From NCBI GenBank assembly GCA_002483445.1, contig DLHY01000047.1:62001-126000 (forward strand): a stretch of 64,000 nt of DNA, given 5' to 3'. Every line of letters starts with the position of its first letter. Position 1 is the stretch's first letter. This stretch comes from Blastocatellia bacterium UBA7656 (GTDB lineage Bacteria > Acidobacteriota > Blastocatellia > UBA7656). Of this stretch, positions 8,183 to 18,627 are shown in pieces. Under the pieces are notes generated by a model, which saw only the letters and a list, made by a program, of their open reading frames with translations, made no database searches and was not told the origin of the DNA. The translations under genes were made by a program, and so were the position numbers.

Positions 8183-9778
8183 TTATTGAGGCGCGACGAA
8201 GACGATCTCGACTCTGCGGTTCTGACTTCGCGCAGCCGCAGTTTTTCCTTTCGACAAGGGAACGCTTGCGCCTCGCGATTCGACTTTGAAATTCGTCCGC
8301 GAAACTCCGTAGGCGGCTATGTAATCAGCGACCGATTGCGCGCGGCCAAGCGCGAAGCTCTCCGCCGTGGGCTTTGCATCCGAATGGCCCTCGATGCTGA
8401 ACACTGCATCCTTGTGAGCCGCGAGAGCTTCTCCGAGCGCGTCCATTTTCGCTTTCACTTTCAGAGCGAGCGCGGTCTGATTCTGAACGAAGAAACTGTC
8501 GGGCAGGATGACGATGAACGCATCGCCGACGGGTTTGACCGTCACTATTTTTGCAAGAGCCGATTGGAGATCTTCGAAAGCGCGTCGACGCGCTTCTGCC
8601 TCGCGCCGCTCTCTCTCGACCCGCTCCATCGCTTCTACTCTCGAACTGGTTTTCGACAGTTCCGTGCTTGCGGATTCATACTGGCCCTGAAGTCTGGTAA
8701 TGATATCTCTGGATTCCCGGTTCTCGCGGGCCAGTCGTTCGACCTCGTTTTGCAGGCGATCATTCTCCGTGCGAAGCGAACGTATCTCGGCTCGCGCATC
8801 GGCGGCTTCGCGCATGGCGCGGCTCAGTTGTTCTTCAGAGTTGGCGCGCGAAATCTCGGAAGCGCGAAGGCGGGATTCCGTATCCTGCAATTTCTCCGCG
8901 AGGTCAGAGGCGTTTTCCGATGCCCGTCTCAGTTCGGCGTCGCGGCGCGCGATATCGGCGCGGCGCTCGGCTGCAAGCGCGCGCTCTTCAGATATGTCGC
9001 GCACGCGAACTGAGAGTGAAATCGATTCTCTGGCTATTCTGCCTGTTTCATGAACATTCGCGCCGCGGCGGAATGCAGCTTCGGCCTGCTCAAGCGATTT
9101 GGCGGCTTCATTGAAATCATCAGGCACATATTTTTCACCATCGGCGAGGCGGGCTATCTGCAACGCGCGTCGGGCCTGCAAAAGCTCTGGAGGGATTTTG
9201 TTGTAATCGCGCTCGGCGATTGAAGGGACAGTTTCGCCCGCGTAGTATTTGCCCGAATCTCCGTTGAAATAAATTTCCGAAGCCTGAATCTGAACATTTT
9301 TGGAACTGGGCGCGAGGTTTTCAAGCACTACTTTTCGCGATGGCAGTCGGACGAGGTAATGAGGCTCTGCCGTGACTATCATGGCGAATGTCTGATACGA
9401 GGTTGAAGTTTTCAGCCGCGCCGAGGTTCCTGACAATCGGAACTCGCCTAAATTATCGACCTGTCCCTGCGGAGTTATGGCCCACAGCACGTAAGTCGTA
9501 TAGTCGCCGCCGTAGTTGTAAGGCGGGATCAGGTTTTCAATCGTTATATCGATTTCGCTCGAATTGCGTTTGCGCCATCGCTCGACTGTGGCCTGTCCTT
9601 TGGCGGTCGGACGGAGCGTGGTTCCGCCAAGCTGGACTTTTACGGGATCGCGGAAATAGGTGATAGCTATGGTGCGGCGGCGCGTGTCGCCTCCGCCCTG
9701 CGCGAGAATCGAAGCTGCAAAGATGAAAGTCAGAACGATGACCAACGGTAATTTTTCAAGATGAGCGCGCGTATTCAT
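8183..9778 (-). CDS. OmpA-family protein with a long coiled coil
   Basis: 531 residues. A signal peptide (LPLVIVLTFIFAASILAQ) is followed by a beta-rich N-terminal domain of about 150 residues. A long Arg/Glu/Ala/Ser-rich coiled coil spans roughly residues 210-390. The C-terminal OmpA domain (about 410-531) shows VFSIEGHSDAKP and RAQSVADYIAAYGVS, then RSQNRRVEIVF, the peptidoglycan-binding signature. It likely links the outer membrane or periplasmic structures to the cell wall. The coiled coil could span the periplasm. Confidence 0.85.
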   Translation of the reverse strand: MNTRAHLEKLPLVIVLTFIFAASILAQGGGDTRRRTIAITYFRDPVKVQLGGTTLRPTAKGQATVERWRKRNSSEIDITIENLIPPYNYGGDYTTYVLWAITPQGQVDNLGEFRLSGTSARLKTSTSYQTFAMIVTAEPHYLVRLPSRKVVLENLAPSSKNVQIQASEIYFNGDSGKYYAGETVPSIAERDYNKIPPELLQARRALQIARLADGEKYVPDDFNEAAKSLEQAEAAFRRGANVHETGRIARESISLSVRVRDISEERALAAERRADIARRDAELRRASENASDLAEKLQDTESRLRASEISRANSEEQLSRAMREAADARAEIRSLRTENDRLQNEVERLARENRESRDIITRLQGQYESASTELSKTSSRVEAMERVERERREAEARRRAFEDLQSALAKIVTVKPVGDAFIVILPDSFFVQNQTALALKVKAKMDALGEALAAHKDAVFSIEGHSDAKPTAESFALGRAQSVADYIAAYGVSRTNFKVESRGASVPLSKGKTAAARSQNRRVEIVFVAPQ

Positions 9779-9945
9779 GTATTTTTTCCCTCGATACGAA
9801 ATAGTCAGTGCCGGGGGGCTGAGGTTTAGACGCGCCGGACACCATCCCTGTTTGCCGAATTGTTACATGAGGCATGGCTTGAATTCTAGCAAGCCCCGGA
9901 TTGCAGCGACAAGCAGACAGTCAAAAAGCCGGGAAGGAGATCGGA

Positions 9946-12900
9946 TCAGTGTTCGTTTATGACTTTGCAGAGAGCCGAGTTGATATCTTCGAATCTTATC
10001 GGCTTGATGATTACGTGATCTACGAGGTGATGATAATGCTCGATGGTTTCGGGCGAGACTGCGTATCCGGTCATCAGCACGGTTTTTACCTTGGGCCAGC
10101 GGCGACGTATCTCGTTTGCCACCGCCCAGCCGTCTATCTCAGGCATCGATAAATCCGTAAATACGATATCGAATCCGTGCTGCTCGATAAGGCTCAACCC
10201 CTCGCGTCCGTTCGATGCCTGCCGGGTGCAGTGGCCCGCAGCATCGAGCATTCCGGCCATCGCCTCGCGCACGCGATCGTCATCGTCTATAACGAGGATG
10301 TTGGCAGCCTTGACCGGGAGATTATGCCTGCGGCGGGCTTCGGGTCGCACGTTTTTGGCTGCCTGTAGAGTGATGATGAAGATCGTTCCCTGGCCCTGCT
10401 CGCTGGCGACTTCTATCCTTCCGCTGTGCCTTTCCACTATGCTGTAACTGACAGCAAGCCCCAGCCCCATTCCATTCGCGCCTTTAGTCGTGAAGAAAGG
10501 TTCGAATATGTGTTCGCGCACTTCGCGCGTCATTCCCTTGCCGGTGTCCGCAAATCCTATCTGCACGCTCGGCCCGATTGCGTTGGTCGATATCTTGAGC
10601 CGCCCTCCTCCGGGCATCGCATCGAGCGCGTTGAGGATTATGTTGACGAAAACTTCGCGCAGTTCCGAAGCCGACCCGCGAACAAGCGGGACTGGGCGCA
10701 GATCGACTTCCACTTCGTAATGGATGCTGCGCGCCTGAGCATCGTCTCTCCATCGGGCCTGCGTCAGCGTGGTCGAATCCTGAACCAGTTGATTGACATC
10801 GATCAGTTCCGCGATGACTCCTTCCTGATGAAGTCCGAAGCCCTGAATGCGCTTGACGGTCTCCGCGCCATCTATGGCGGCCCGCTCTATGATATCGAGC
10901 CTTTCAAGCGAGTGTTCGTCGGGGCAGTCCCGCTTCATCAACTGCGTGTGTCCGAGTATGGCTGCAAGAATGTTGTTGAAGTTGTGAGCCACGCCCGAAG
11001 CCAGTTGGCCGAGCGCGCGGAGTTTATCGGCCTGCGCTGCGCGCTCGCTTGCAAGACGTTCTTCAGTCACATCGCGGGCTATCGAAAGCACGCTGGTGAT
11101 GCGCCCCTCGTCATAGATCGGCGTGTAGGTGACGAGCAGGAGTCGCTGCTCGCCCATCTTCGAGATAGCCTGCATCTCGAATGTCTGAGCTTCTCCTTTC
11201 AGGGCGCGCAGGAATCGGCGCGTCACTTTCAGCTTTTCGCGCGCGGGGAGGAATCTCTGATAATTGCCTTCCTTCAATTCATCGCGCGAGTAACCTGAAA
11301 GCCCGGTCAACTGCTCGTTGAACCATATAAACCTTCCGTCGGGCGAGAGGGCGAAAATCGCGTCCGTCGCATGTTCTATGAGCTTGATGAGAAAATTTCG
11401 CTGCTCGCGGGCTATCGCTTCGGCTGCTCGCAGTTCGGACAGGTCTCTTACGATGCAGACCGCCCCAACAGGTTTTCCGTCTCCGCGCGGATCGGCGGTC
11501 ATCGCGTTGAGCGGCGATATGGTGACAAGCACGGGCCGCTTCAATCGCTCAGGCACAAGCTCGAAGGTCACCGGGCGACCGGTCTCGATGACCGAAGCTA
11601 CGCGGCAATGATCGGTTTCTATTCCCTGAAGCAGAGTGCAGCACTGTCTTCCGAGAAGGGAGTTGATTGCAGCGCCCTCGAAAGCGGCTGCGGCAGCATT
11701 GACGCGGCGAAGCGTTCCGTTCTGATCGAAGATGAATATGCCGTCGGTGAGCGCGTCGAATGTCGATTCCCATTCGAATTTGCCGTGCGAGACCTGTTCG
11801 AATAACGCCGCGCGCTCGAAGGCGGTGAAGACCTGTTCGGCTGCTTCGCGCAGCAGGTCTTTTTCTTCCTCGCGCCAGACCCTCGCCTCTTGCGTCATGA
11901 CGGCGGCGATGGCGAACCTCGGCGTGCCGTTGTAGTAGAGCGGCGCAACCATAAGCGCCCGCGCCTTCAGGTGGCGAGAGTCGTCGTCGAGGAAAGGTTT
12001 CACGCGGGAATCCCGTTCTACATCATCGCTCACTATCAGCCCGTTATCGAGAAACGCTCTCATTCCAGAGAGGCGGCGCATATCATAACTCAGGTTCGGT
12101 TTGACGATCTCGCCGTTTTTGTACTCGCAGGCAATATTCATTGTCTGCGATTCGTAGTTGAACCGGATGATAACGAGCCGGTCGGTCGCCAGATGTTCGC
12201 CCAGTTGGTGCGCGACTACGGGGAATATCTCATCCAATCGATTCGACTGATTGATTCTGTATGTCAAATGGCTGATGAGGGCTTCGCGTCGAGCGGCCTG
12301 ATTGGCCTCCTCGAACAACTGGCTGTGGCTGACGGCGACTTCCACCTGCGCAGCCACGGCTTCTATCAAAGCTATCTCGCTCGAAGTCCACTTGCGCGCA
12401 TAATCAGTCTGTCCGATGACCACACCGCCGAAAAGCTCGCCGTTGACGAATATCGGGCAGATTATCTGCGACAGGTTTCTGGTTTTTATTTTCCATATCG
12501 AGACGCTGGCGCCCTCTTCCGGGTGTTCGGCCATGAATCGGGAAACATCATCTATGATCATCGTTCGGCGCGTCTCTTCAAGCTGGCGAAAAAGGTAGCC
12601 CGCGGTATTGACCGGCAGCCCTTTTATCGACAGACTCGGATCGCTGATATACTCGGCCAGAACCTCTTTTTTCTCGCCGATCAACTGTCGGAAATAAGTG
12701 CGGCTCGCGCCCAGCGCGCGCCCCAGTTCTTCGACTGCCACCTGAAGAGTCGTTCCGAGATTGAGCGAATGGCGTATGGCGGCGACGATTTCATTGATCA
12801 AGGCGGACTTGGTTGCCGAATCCCTGGCTTCGCGGTAAAGCTGCGCCTGACGAATGGCGACCGCCGCCTGACGGGCCACTGCCGTAACGAGATCGATTTC

Positions 12901-14403
12901 CCATTGAGTCCACGAATGATATCGCTCGCAGTGATGAAGAGCGAAGAAACCTATAGGTCGCCCCGCAAGACGTATAGTCGCAGTGAGCATCGATTTCACG
13001 CCCGCGGAGTTGAGGTGTTCGTAAAATGGAGCGAGTCGCTCATCGGCCCCTATGTCACGGGTTGCTACGGGCGCATCGCTTGAAACCACTGCCTGAAGGT
13101 GAGCATTGCCGCGCACCGGAACCCTCTGCATCGCGCGTGGGCGTTGGAGGCAGCAGGCGGCTATGTACTGATGAGATATCTCGATTTCGTCCGGCATCGG
13201 CTCAGGAAAGAGCGCCAGCCGACAGCGACAGACCGAAAGGGCCGCGCCCAGTTCGTTGACTATCGCTTTCAGCACTGATTCGGGATCGAGCGAACGGTGA
13301 AGCGCGGACGTGATTTTGCTTATCAGAGCCTCGCGGCGGGCGGCTTCATAAACTTCCCTGTACAAATCCGCCTGATACAAAGCGACGGCGGTTTGCTCGG
13401 CTACCAGTCGCATCAATCTCAGGTCTTCAGGCGACATGTCGCGGGTCGCTTCCCGATGCTCGACTCCGAGCAATGCCACAGTGCGACCGTTGTAAGCTAT
13501 GGGCGCGAGAGCCTGAAAGTTCGGCGAGTCGGCGGCGACGGTTTCCTGCGCCGGGATTATAATCTCGCCTCGCAGAAGTCTTTCTATTATGCTCTCTTCT
13601 TCGATTTTGAATTCACTGCCTATCAGGCTGGGCGTAAGGTTGCCTTCGTAGTATTCGGCTCGCGCAATCAGCCTCGACTCAATAAACCACTCGCTGGTTT
13701 CGCCGCCTGAGAGATCGCGGAGGTAGATGACTGCGCGCCTCAGCCCCAGCCTCGAACCGAGACTCTCGACTGCCGCGCGGAGTATTTCATCTATGCCGAC
13801 TGCGGTGCGAATCGCTTCGAGCATTTCATTTCGGATCGCTTCGCGGTCGGCGATTTCGCCAGCCTTGCCAGCCAGAATAGAGCGTTGAACCTCTATGCCT
13901 ATTTTCGAGGCTGCCGCTCGGACGAGCAGGCGGGTCTGATCAGGCAGAGACTCCGTTTTTCGGAATTGAACGATTACAGCGCCCCTCACGCCGGAATCGA
14001 TGCGGATGGGCGCGGCAATCAGGCTCCTCAAGGCCGAAGCGCCGCCTGATGAAATCAGTTCCCGGAACATCGCATCGGATTCGATGTCGCTTATCTCAAG
14101 CAACTGAGGATCAGTCATCAGTCGATTCATCGCTTCGGTATCGAAGCGGGAGAGATCATTTTTTGAAAGCGAATCGATATCCGACTGGCAATGCTCGCCC
14201 GCGATGATCGTTTCATCCATGAGCAGTATGGAGCAACGGGCGGCCTCAATCGCCGAGCAGAGTTCTCTTGCTGTCAGGTCGAGGGCGGATTGGAAACCCG
14301 CAGATGACTCGAAGAGACACGTTATGCGGTCAATGGCATCCCATTGACTCTCGCTGGTGTGACTTCTGGAGAAGAACCTTTTTATCAAAGGCGGCACGCA
14401 CAT
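9946..14403 (-). CDS. Multi-GAF/PAS hybrid histidine kinase
   Basis: 1485 residues, with no membrane segment. Five GAF-type modules lie roughly at residues 30-175, 190-355, 365-525, 535-700 and 710-870, joined by REALIS-type helical linkers that look like internal duplications. Two PAS domains follow (about 880-995 and 1010-1125). The HisKA box is GVAHNFNN with His1140. The HATPase has its N box near Asn1254, then DTGKGM and GMGLGLA. A C-terminal receiver begins at about 1368 with phospho-acceptor Asp1417. It is a cytoplasmic sensor integrating several small-molecule or redox inputs, with an intramolecular phosphorelay. An HD-GYP response regulator gene lies next on the same strand. Confidence 0.9.
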   Translation of the reverse strand: MCVPPLIKRFFSRSHTSESQWDAIDRITCLFESSAGFQSALDLTARELCSAIEAARCSILLMDETIIAGEHCQSDIDSLSKNDLSRFDTEAMNRLMTDPQLLEISDIESDAMFRELISSGGASALRSLIAAPIRIDSGVRGAVIVQFRKTESLPDQTRLLVRAAASKIGIEVQRSILAGKAGEIADREAIRNEMLEAIRTAVGIDEILRAAVESLGSRLGLRRAVIYLRDLSGGETSEWFIESRLIARAEYYEGNLTPSLIGSEFKIEEESIIERLLRGEIIIPAQETVAADSPNFQALAPIAYNGRTVALLGVEHREATRDMSPEDLRLMRLVAEQTAVALYQADLYREVYEAARREALISKITSALHRSLDPESVLKAIVNELGAALSVCRCRLALFPEPMPDEIEISHQYIAACCLQRPRAMQRVPVRGNAHLQAVVSSDAPVATRDIGADERLAPFYEHLNSAGVKSMLTATIRLAGRPIGFFALHHCERYHSWTQWEIDLVTAVARQAAVAIRQAQLYREARDSATKSALINEIVAAIRHSLNLGTTLQVAVEELGRALGASRTYFRQLIGEKKEVLAEYISDPSLSIKGLPVNTAGYLFRQLEETRRTMIIDDVSRFMAEHPEEGASVSIWKIKTRNLSQIICPIFVNGELFGGVVIGQTDYARKWTSSEIALIEAVAAQVEVAVSHSQLFEEANQAARREALISHLTYRINQSNRLDEIFPVVAHQLGEHLATDRLVIIRFNYESQTMNIACEYKNGEIVKPNLSYDMRRLSGMRAFLDNGLIVSDDVERDSRVKPFLDDDSRHLKARALMVAPLYYNGTPRFAIAAVMTQEARVWREEEKDLLREAAEQVFTAFERAALFEQVSHGKFEWESTFDALTDGIFIFDQNGTLRRVNAAAAAFEGAAINSLLGRQCCTLLQGIETDHCRVASVIETGRPVTFELVPERLKRPVLVTISPLNAMTADPRGDGKPVGAVCIVRDLSELRAAEAIAREQRNFLIKLIEHATDAIFALSPDGRFIWFNEQLTGLSGYSRDELKEGNYQRFLPAREKLKVTRRFLRALKGEAQTFEMQAISKMGEQRLLLVTYTPIYDEGRITSVLSIARDVTEERLASERAAQADKLRALGQLASGVAHNFNNILAAILGHTQLMKRDCPDEHSLERLDIIERAAIDGAETVKRIQGFGLHQEGVIAELIDVNQLVQDSTTLTQARWRDDAQARSIHYEVEVDLRPVPLVRGSASELREVFVNIILNALDAMPGGGRLKISTNAIGPSVQIGFADTGKGMTREVREHIFEPFFTTKGANGMGLGLAVSYSIVERHSGRIEVASEQGQGTIFIITLQAAKNVRPEARRRHNLPVKAANILVIDDDDRVREAMAGMLDAAGHCTRQASNGREGLSLIEQHGFDIVFTDLSMPEIDGWAVANEIRRRWPKVKTVLMTGYAVSPETIEHYHHLVDHVIIKPIRFEDINSALCKVINEH

Positions 14404-14459
14404 CGTTTGATGTCTCGGGAATCAGTCAAAGCGGAGTGGGGGTGGTTCCCGCTCTGGAT

Positions 14460-15662
14460 TCATTTAGAGGTTCCAAAAACGTTGCTGTTGCCGCTCAGCG
14501 TAATGGCTGAGTAGCGCACTTCCCGGCCCGTCGATTCGTTTCTGAAACTCTGGCCGGGTTCGGTCGCCAGTTGGCGCACCTCGCTCCACTTGTCCAGGGG
14601 GACTGAAAGGAATGCCTTCACAATATCGGGGTCGAAATGCGTGCCCGAACACTTGTGTAGTTCTTCGGCTGCATCCTCGAATGGACGGGCCGCGCGATAA
14701 GGCCGATCGCTCGTGATCGCATCCACTGTATCGGCCACCGCGAATATGCGCGCGCCGAGGCAGATATTATCTCCCTCAAGTCGCGTTGGGTAGCCGCTGC
14801 CGTTGTAACGCTCGTGATGCTGCGCGACTATCCGTGAAGCCCCGTCGAGAAAATCTATGCCGTTGAGAATCTGCGCCCCGTACTCGACGTGTCGGCGCAT
14901 ATACGCCCACTCTTCCTCGGTGAGCGCGCCCCGCTTGAGCAGTATCGCGTCGGGGACGCCTATCTTGCCTATGTCATGCAGAAGCGCACCGTGTTCGAGC
15001 GTGATGAGATCATTGTCGGGAAGTTGTATCTGCTTGCCCAGCATCATGCAATAAGCCACAACCCGGTCGGAGTGGCCGCGCGTCTCCACGTCGCGCGCCT
15101 CCAAAGCGGCTGCCAGAGCCTTTAGCGTGGCTTTATAGTTGAGGTAGAGCTTTTCCAGCGTGACGTTGAGATTCTGATTCGCGTGAGTCAGTTCGTTAGT
15201 GCGCAGGTTGACCAGTTCTTCGAGATGCTGCTCGTAGAGTTGATTGGCCTTCAGCACCATGCGATGGCGCAGGGCGCGCTGCACGGCGGTTTCCACATCC
15301 GAGAGATTGAACGGCTTGGTGACGTAATCGAACGCGCCGCGCCGCATCGCTTCAATGGCGCTTTGAATATTGAGGTTGCCTGAAATCAAAATGACGACGA
15401 TGTCGCGGTTGAAGCGGTTGATCTCTTCGAGCAGTTCAAGCCCGGTCATTCCTGGCATCATTATGTCCGAAAGCACGAGATCGGGCTGATCCTCTTTGAG
15501 ATATTCCAACGCTTCCTTCGCGCTCGTCGCGGTCGTGCATTGATACTGTTCGGAAAGCAGCGAGTAGAGAACTGAAAGCACATTCGGCTCATCATCGATG
15601 ATGAGTATTTTTGCAGGTTCATCCTGAATGAATGGCAGCGAGAAGCTGCTTGATTGGGCCAT
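14460..15662 (-). CDS. HD-GYP response regulator (cyclic-di-GMP phosphodiesterase)
   Basis: 400 residues from ATG 15662; an in-frame GTG nine bases earlier overlaps the likely ribosome-binding site. The receiver domain (about 17-130) has its phospho-acceptor in LVLSDIMMPG. A coiled linker leads to an HD-GYP domain with LLHDIGKIGVPD, the HHERYNGSGYP signature and VADTVDAITSDRPYR. HD-GYP proteins of the RpfG type hydrolyse cyclic-di-GMP. The complete catalytic motif suggests it is active. It lies upstream of the giant hybrid kinase on the same strand and is a plausible output for it. Confidence 0.88.
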   Translation of the reverse strand: MAQSSSFSLPFIQDEPAKILIIDDEPNVLSVLYSLLSEQYQCTTATSAKEALEYLKEDQPDLVLSDIMMPGMTGLELLEEINRFNRDIVVILISGNLNIQSAIEAMRRGAFDYVTKPFNLSDVETAVQRALRHRMVLKANQLYEQHLEELVNLRTNELTHANQNLNVTLEKLYLNYKATLKALAAALEARDVETRGHSDRVVAYCMMLGKQIQLPDNDLITLEHGALLHDIGKIGVPDAILLKRGALTEEEWAYMRRHVEYGAQILNGIDFLDGASRIVAQHHERYNGSGYPTRLEGDNICLGARIFAVADTVDAITSDRPYRAARPFEDAAEELHKCSGTHFDPDIVKAFLSVPLDKWSEVRQLATEPGQSFRNESTGREVRYSAITLSGNSNVFGTSK

Positions 15663-15827
15663 CTTCCTCACCTGTCTATCGGGTTCGTCGCGTTGCGGCG
15701 AAAGCCACGATCCAGAGCCTTCACGACGAATTCCTGGGCGCTTGGGGCGACGCTTTTCCCTTTGGAGGGGGCTGACGGATGTTATTACACGAGGCAGCCT
15801 TTTGCAATACTTAATGCAGACACTCTG

Positions 15828-18473
15828 CTACTGCGAGTCTGCGTAATCGAGCTTCTGGAATTTGCTGTCGTCACCTAAGATGAGGAGATAATCGCGTCCG
15901 CCCGTCCTTATGCGCGTCACCCCTTCAGGTTTCATTTTCGGATCGAGATTGGCAATCGATTTCGGCTGAGTGTTGGCGTCGCCGTTCCATTGCCACAGCT
16001 TGAAATCGCTTTTGGGCAATGGGTCGGGCGCTCCCGATATTATTAAAAACGAGTTCAGGTGAGCGTCGTAATGAATATCCCGAATGCCGAAGCCCTCAAG
16101 ATTGAGCCTTATGACTCGCGGCGCGTCTACGGTGAGATTCTCTAGTGTGAAGCTGCCGCGCGGATCGCGAAGCTTCAGCGGCACGATCATCGCCTGCCCG
16201 CCGGGAAGAGGCGACCTCAGACCGAGGAGCAACCTTTCGTGGCCGGGATCCCAGGCAATGCCTTCGATGTTCAGGCCGCCCGATGCTCCGGGTTTTTCTC
16301 CCTCGCCTGCCAACTCACTGACATTGGCGAGTAAAAAGCCGCGAAGGTTGGCTATGATTTCGGCGTCCCTGACGCTTTGAGTTGCGCGATCGAAAACGAA
16401 TCGAACCAGCGCGTTCTTATCTCCCCCAGCGGGGTCGCCCTGAGAGCCGATGACATAAAAGAAGCCGCCTCCATAAGTGATTCCTTCAGGATCAAGGATG
16501 TTGACTTCGACTCCCGCGGCGGTCGTCCCCATCGGCTTTGGCTGCGGATCGGTCGTTTGAATGCCAGACTGGTCGAATTCTGTATAGAGAACCTGCTTTT
16601 CCTTGCTGTCGGCGACAAACAGCACGCCGTTGGAATCAGGCACCTGAATGACCCCGCTAGCTTCGACGAAATTTCCTCGTATGGAAGTTATAGTTCCCAT
16701 GCCTGAGAAAACATTTCTCTCACCCGGTCTGGAAGGAATTTCTGTCGAGCCTGGCCCTGTCGTGCTCGACGGCGCGGCGGGACGAAGCACGTAAAAGGTC
16801 ACTATGAGTGTAAGTCCCACGGTGGCGGCTGCGCCGACTACCTGCGCGACGACGCGGCTGACGCTGCTGATGTAAGCGGCTCTGATCCGGTCGTCATCTT
16901 TCTTCTTTTTCTTCTTCTTTTTCTTCTTGTCCGAATCCTCGTCCTCGACGACTTCTCCCGTCAGCACCTGTCCCGATTGACCGCCAGCCATGACGAGACC
17001 CTGTTGAGGCTGGGCCAGACCCGCTCCGTGTCCGACGGGTTGAAGCGCGGAGGGTTCGGGCAATCCGATATCTCCATACCCTGCTCGCCTGCGGATTTCT
17101 TCGATTGCTTCCATCGACAGCACGGCGGTCGCGTTTTGCGTCGTCTGCCCGGAGTTGCGGAATGTCAGAACGGTCTGGCCGAGTTGAATCGAATCGCCGT
17201 GAAGAAGTGTTCGCGCGTGAGTCGACAGTCGCTCGCCGTTGACGAAGGTGCCGTTGCGGCTTCCGAGATCTACGATGCTGTATCCGCCGTCTCGAACCAT
17301 GATGACCGCGTGAGTGTTGCTCACGGTAGGATCAGGCAGGACGATTTCGTTATGAGGAGCCTTGCCTATCGATATCTCATGCTGATTGGTTATAAGGAAT
17401 CGGAGTTTCTCTCCCGAAGGCAGCACTCCGATGATCTTAGGCCCGTAGAATTTTTCGATCTGCTCGGCAATCTCGCTCGCCGTCGCCAACATCACCCGCG
17501 CGTTCGCTCGCATCTCAAGCCTGATTTTTTCCACGCCCTCGGAGTCGGTCGGATCGAAGGCGGCTACAACGAATGTGTCGCCTTCTTTGCGAAAAGCGAA
17601 CATTGAGTGATCGCGCGCAATACGCGAAGGGAAGCTTACCGCCACATCCTCATCTATCGGAGTTGAGCCAAGATCGATTGTGGGAATCTGGAATACGCGA
17701 TTCATGAGATCGCGCAATCGGTCTTCGGGTACGAGGTTTTCGTCCACGAGCGCGCGCGCCAGCCTTCGCCCGCGTGACCCGAATCCCCGCAACTGCTCGA
17801 TACGGCTTCTGGGCGCGAATCCTTCGCTCATCACCGCAGCGGCGAGAGAATCTTCCGTCAGCGGAGGAGGCGTATATTGAGCCTGCGCCAGCCCTTTGAC
17901 ATCGATGACGCTGGTCTCGCTGTGACCCTGAAGCCGGAATGTCAGCTTCGACAGACCCACTCCTATTACATCTCCGTGAGTGAGTTTCCTCAGTTCGGTT
18001 ATGCGCTCGCTGTTGACGAAGGTGCCGTTGCGCGAGCCGACATCCGAGATGGTGTATCCGTTCTCGACAACACGCAGCACAGCGTGCGAAGTTGAGACCG
18101 CCGGGTCGGCGATGACCACATCGTTGCGCGGCCCTTTGCCTATCTGCACTTCAGGCTTGTTTATTTCCTTGTCGAATACGTCTCCGTTCGGAAGCAGCAC
18201 CCGCAGCAATGCCTTGTTGCTGGCTGATCGGTCAGACACATCAGCAGTGGTTTCCGGCGAGGAGATCACAATGGTCTGCTGGGCAAGGTTTGCCGGAGCG
18301 GTCTCAGACGAAACGGATGCCGAGGGCGGAGAAACATCGAGACTGGAAGAAGATTGCGCCGGAATTTCCTGCGAGGGTGAAGCAGGCAACTCGTAACCGC
18401 AGCGATAACAGAATCGCTGTTCCGGTCGCGCTAGTGGAGAATTACAACTGGGGCATGATGGAGCCATAGCCAA
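15828..18473 (-). CDS. Zinc-ribbon / FHA / MshEN / FHA / transmembrane / DUF3616-like protein
   Basis: 881 residues. In order: zinc ribbon (C7, C10, C22, C25); low-complexity linker; FHA domain (about 95-180, GSRNGTFVNSERI); MshEN/GspE-N-like module (about 205-343); second FHA (about 355-438, GSRNGTFVNGERL); an acidic then poly-lysine stretch near 514-525; one membrane segment (about 545-563); and a propeller-like C-terminal domain resembling DUF3616. FHA domains bind phosphothreonine and MshEN binds cyclic-di-GMP in other proteins, so the cytoplasmic half may read both signals. The C-terminal half would be periplasmic. It is next to the HD-GYP regulator gene. The combination is unusual. Confidence 0.82.
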   Translation of the reverse strand: MAMAPSCPSCNSPLARPEQRFCYRCGYELPASPSQEIPAQSSSSLDVSPPSASVSSETAPANLAQQTIVISSPETTADVSDRSASNKALLRVLLPNGDVFDKEINKPEVQIGKGPRNDVVIADPAVSTSHAVLRVVENGYTISDVGSRNGTFVNSERITELRKLTHGDVIGVGLSKLTFRLQGHSETSVIDVKGLAQAQYTPPPLTEDSLAAAVMSEGFAPRSRIEQLRGFGSRGRRLARALVDENLVPEDRLRDLMNRVFQIPTIDLGSTPIDEDVAVSFPSRIARDHSMFAFRKEGDTFVVAAFDPTDSEGVEKIRLEMRANARVMLATASEIAEQIEKFYGPKIIGVLPSGEKLRFLITNQHEISIGKAPHNEIVLPDPTVSNTHAVIMVRDGGYSIVDLGSRNGTFVNGERLSTHARTLLHGDSIQLGQTVLTFRNSGQTTQNATAVLSMEAIEEIRRRAGYGDIGLPEPSALQPVGHGAGLAQPQQGLVMAGGQSGQVLTGEVVEDEDSDKKKKKKKKKKDDDRIRAAYISSVSRVVAQVVGAAATVGLTLIVTFYVLRPAAPSSTTGPGSTEIPSRPGERNVFSGMGTITSIRGNFVEASGVIQVPDSNGVLFVADSKEKQVLYTEFDQSGIQTTDPQPKPMGTTAAGVEVNILDPEGITYGGGFFYVIGSQGDPAGGDKNALVRFVFDRATQSVRDAEIIANLRGFLLANVSELAGEGEKPGASGGLNIEGIAWDPGHERLLLGLRSPLPGGQAMIVPLKLRDPRGSFTLENLTVDAPRVIRLNLEGFGIRDIHYDAHLNSFLIISGAPDPLPKSDFKLWQWNGDANTQPKSIANLDPKMKPEGVTRIRTGGRDYLLILGDDSKFQKLDYADSQ

Positions 18474-18627
18474 TTATCAGAGTGCGAAGCGAATTCTCAA
18501 AACAACATCGTCCCCGTACAGAACAGTCTCCCGTGCCTTCCGGCTTTCAGGGAGCATACAAAACAGGGTTGCTATAGCGCGCAGTATAGCGGCTCATTTT
18601 TGCAAAAGCAAGAAACCTTTCAGGGTT

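Noticed and set aside
8066..9013. 315-residue ORF opposite the OmpA gene
   Set aside because: It lies antisense to a clear OmpA coding region with matching domain motifs; composition is that of a shadow frame.
11890..13083. 397-residue ORF opposite the hybrid kinase
   Set aside because: Antisense to conserved GAF domains; no recognisable domain of its own.
16905..16935. Run of lysine codons in the FHA protein as a frameshift site
   Set aside because: The frame stays open and the following domains are intact, so it is a low-complexity linker.
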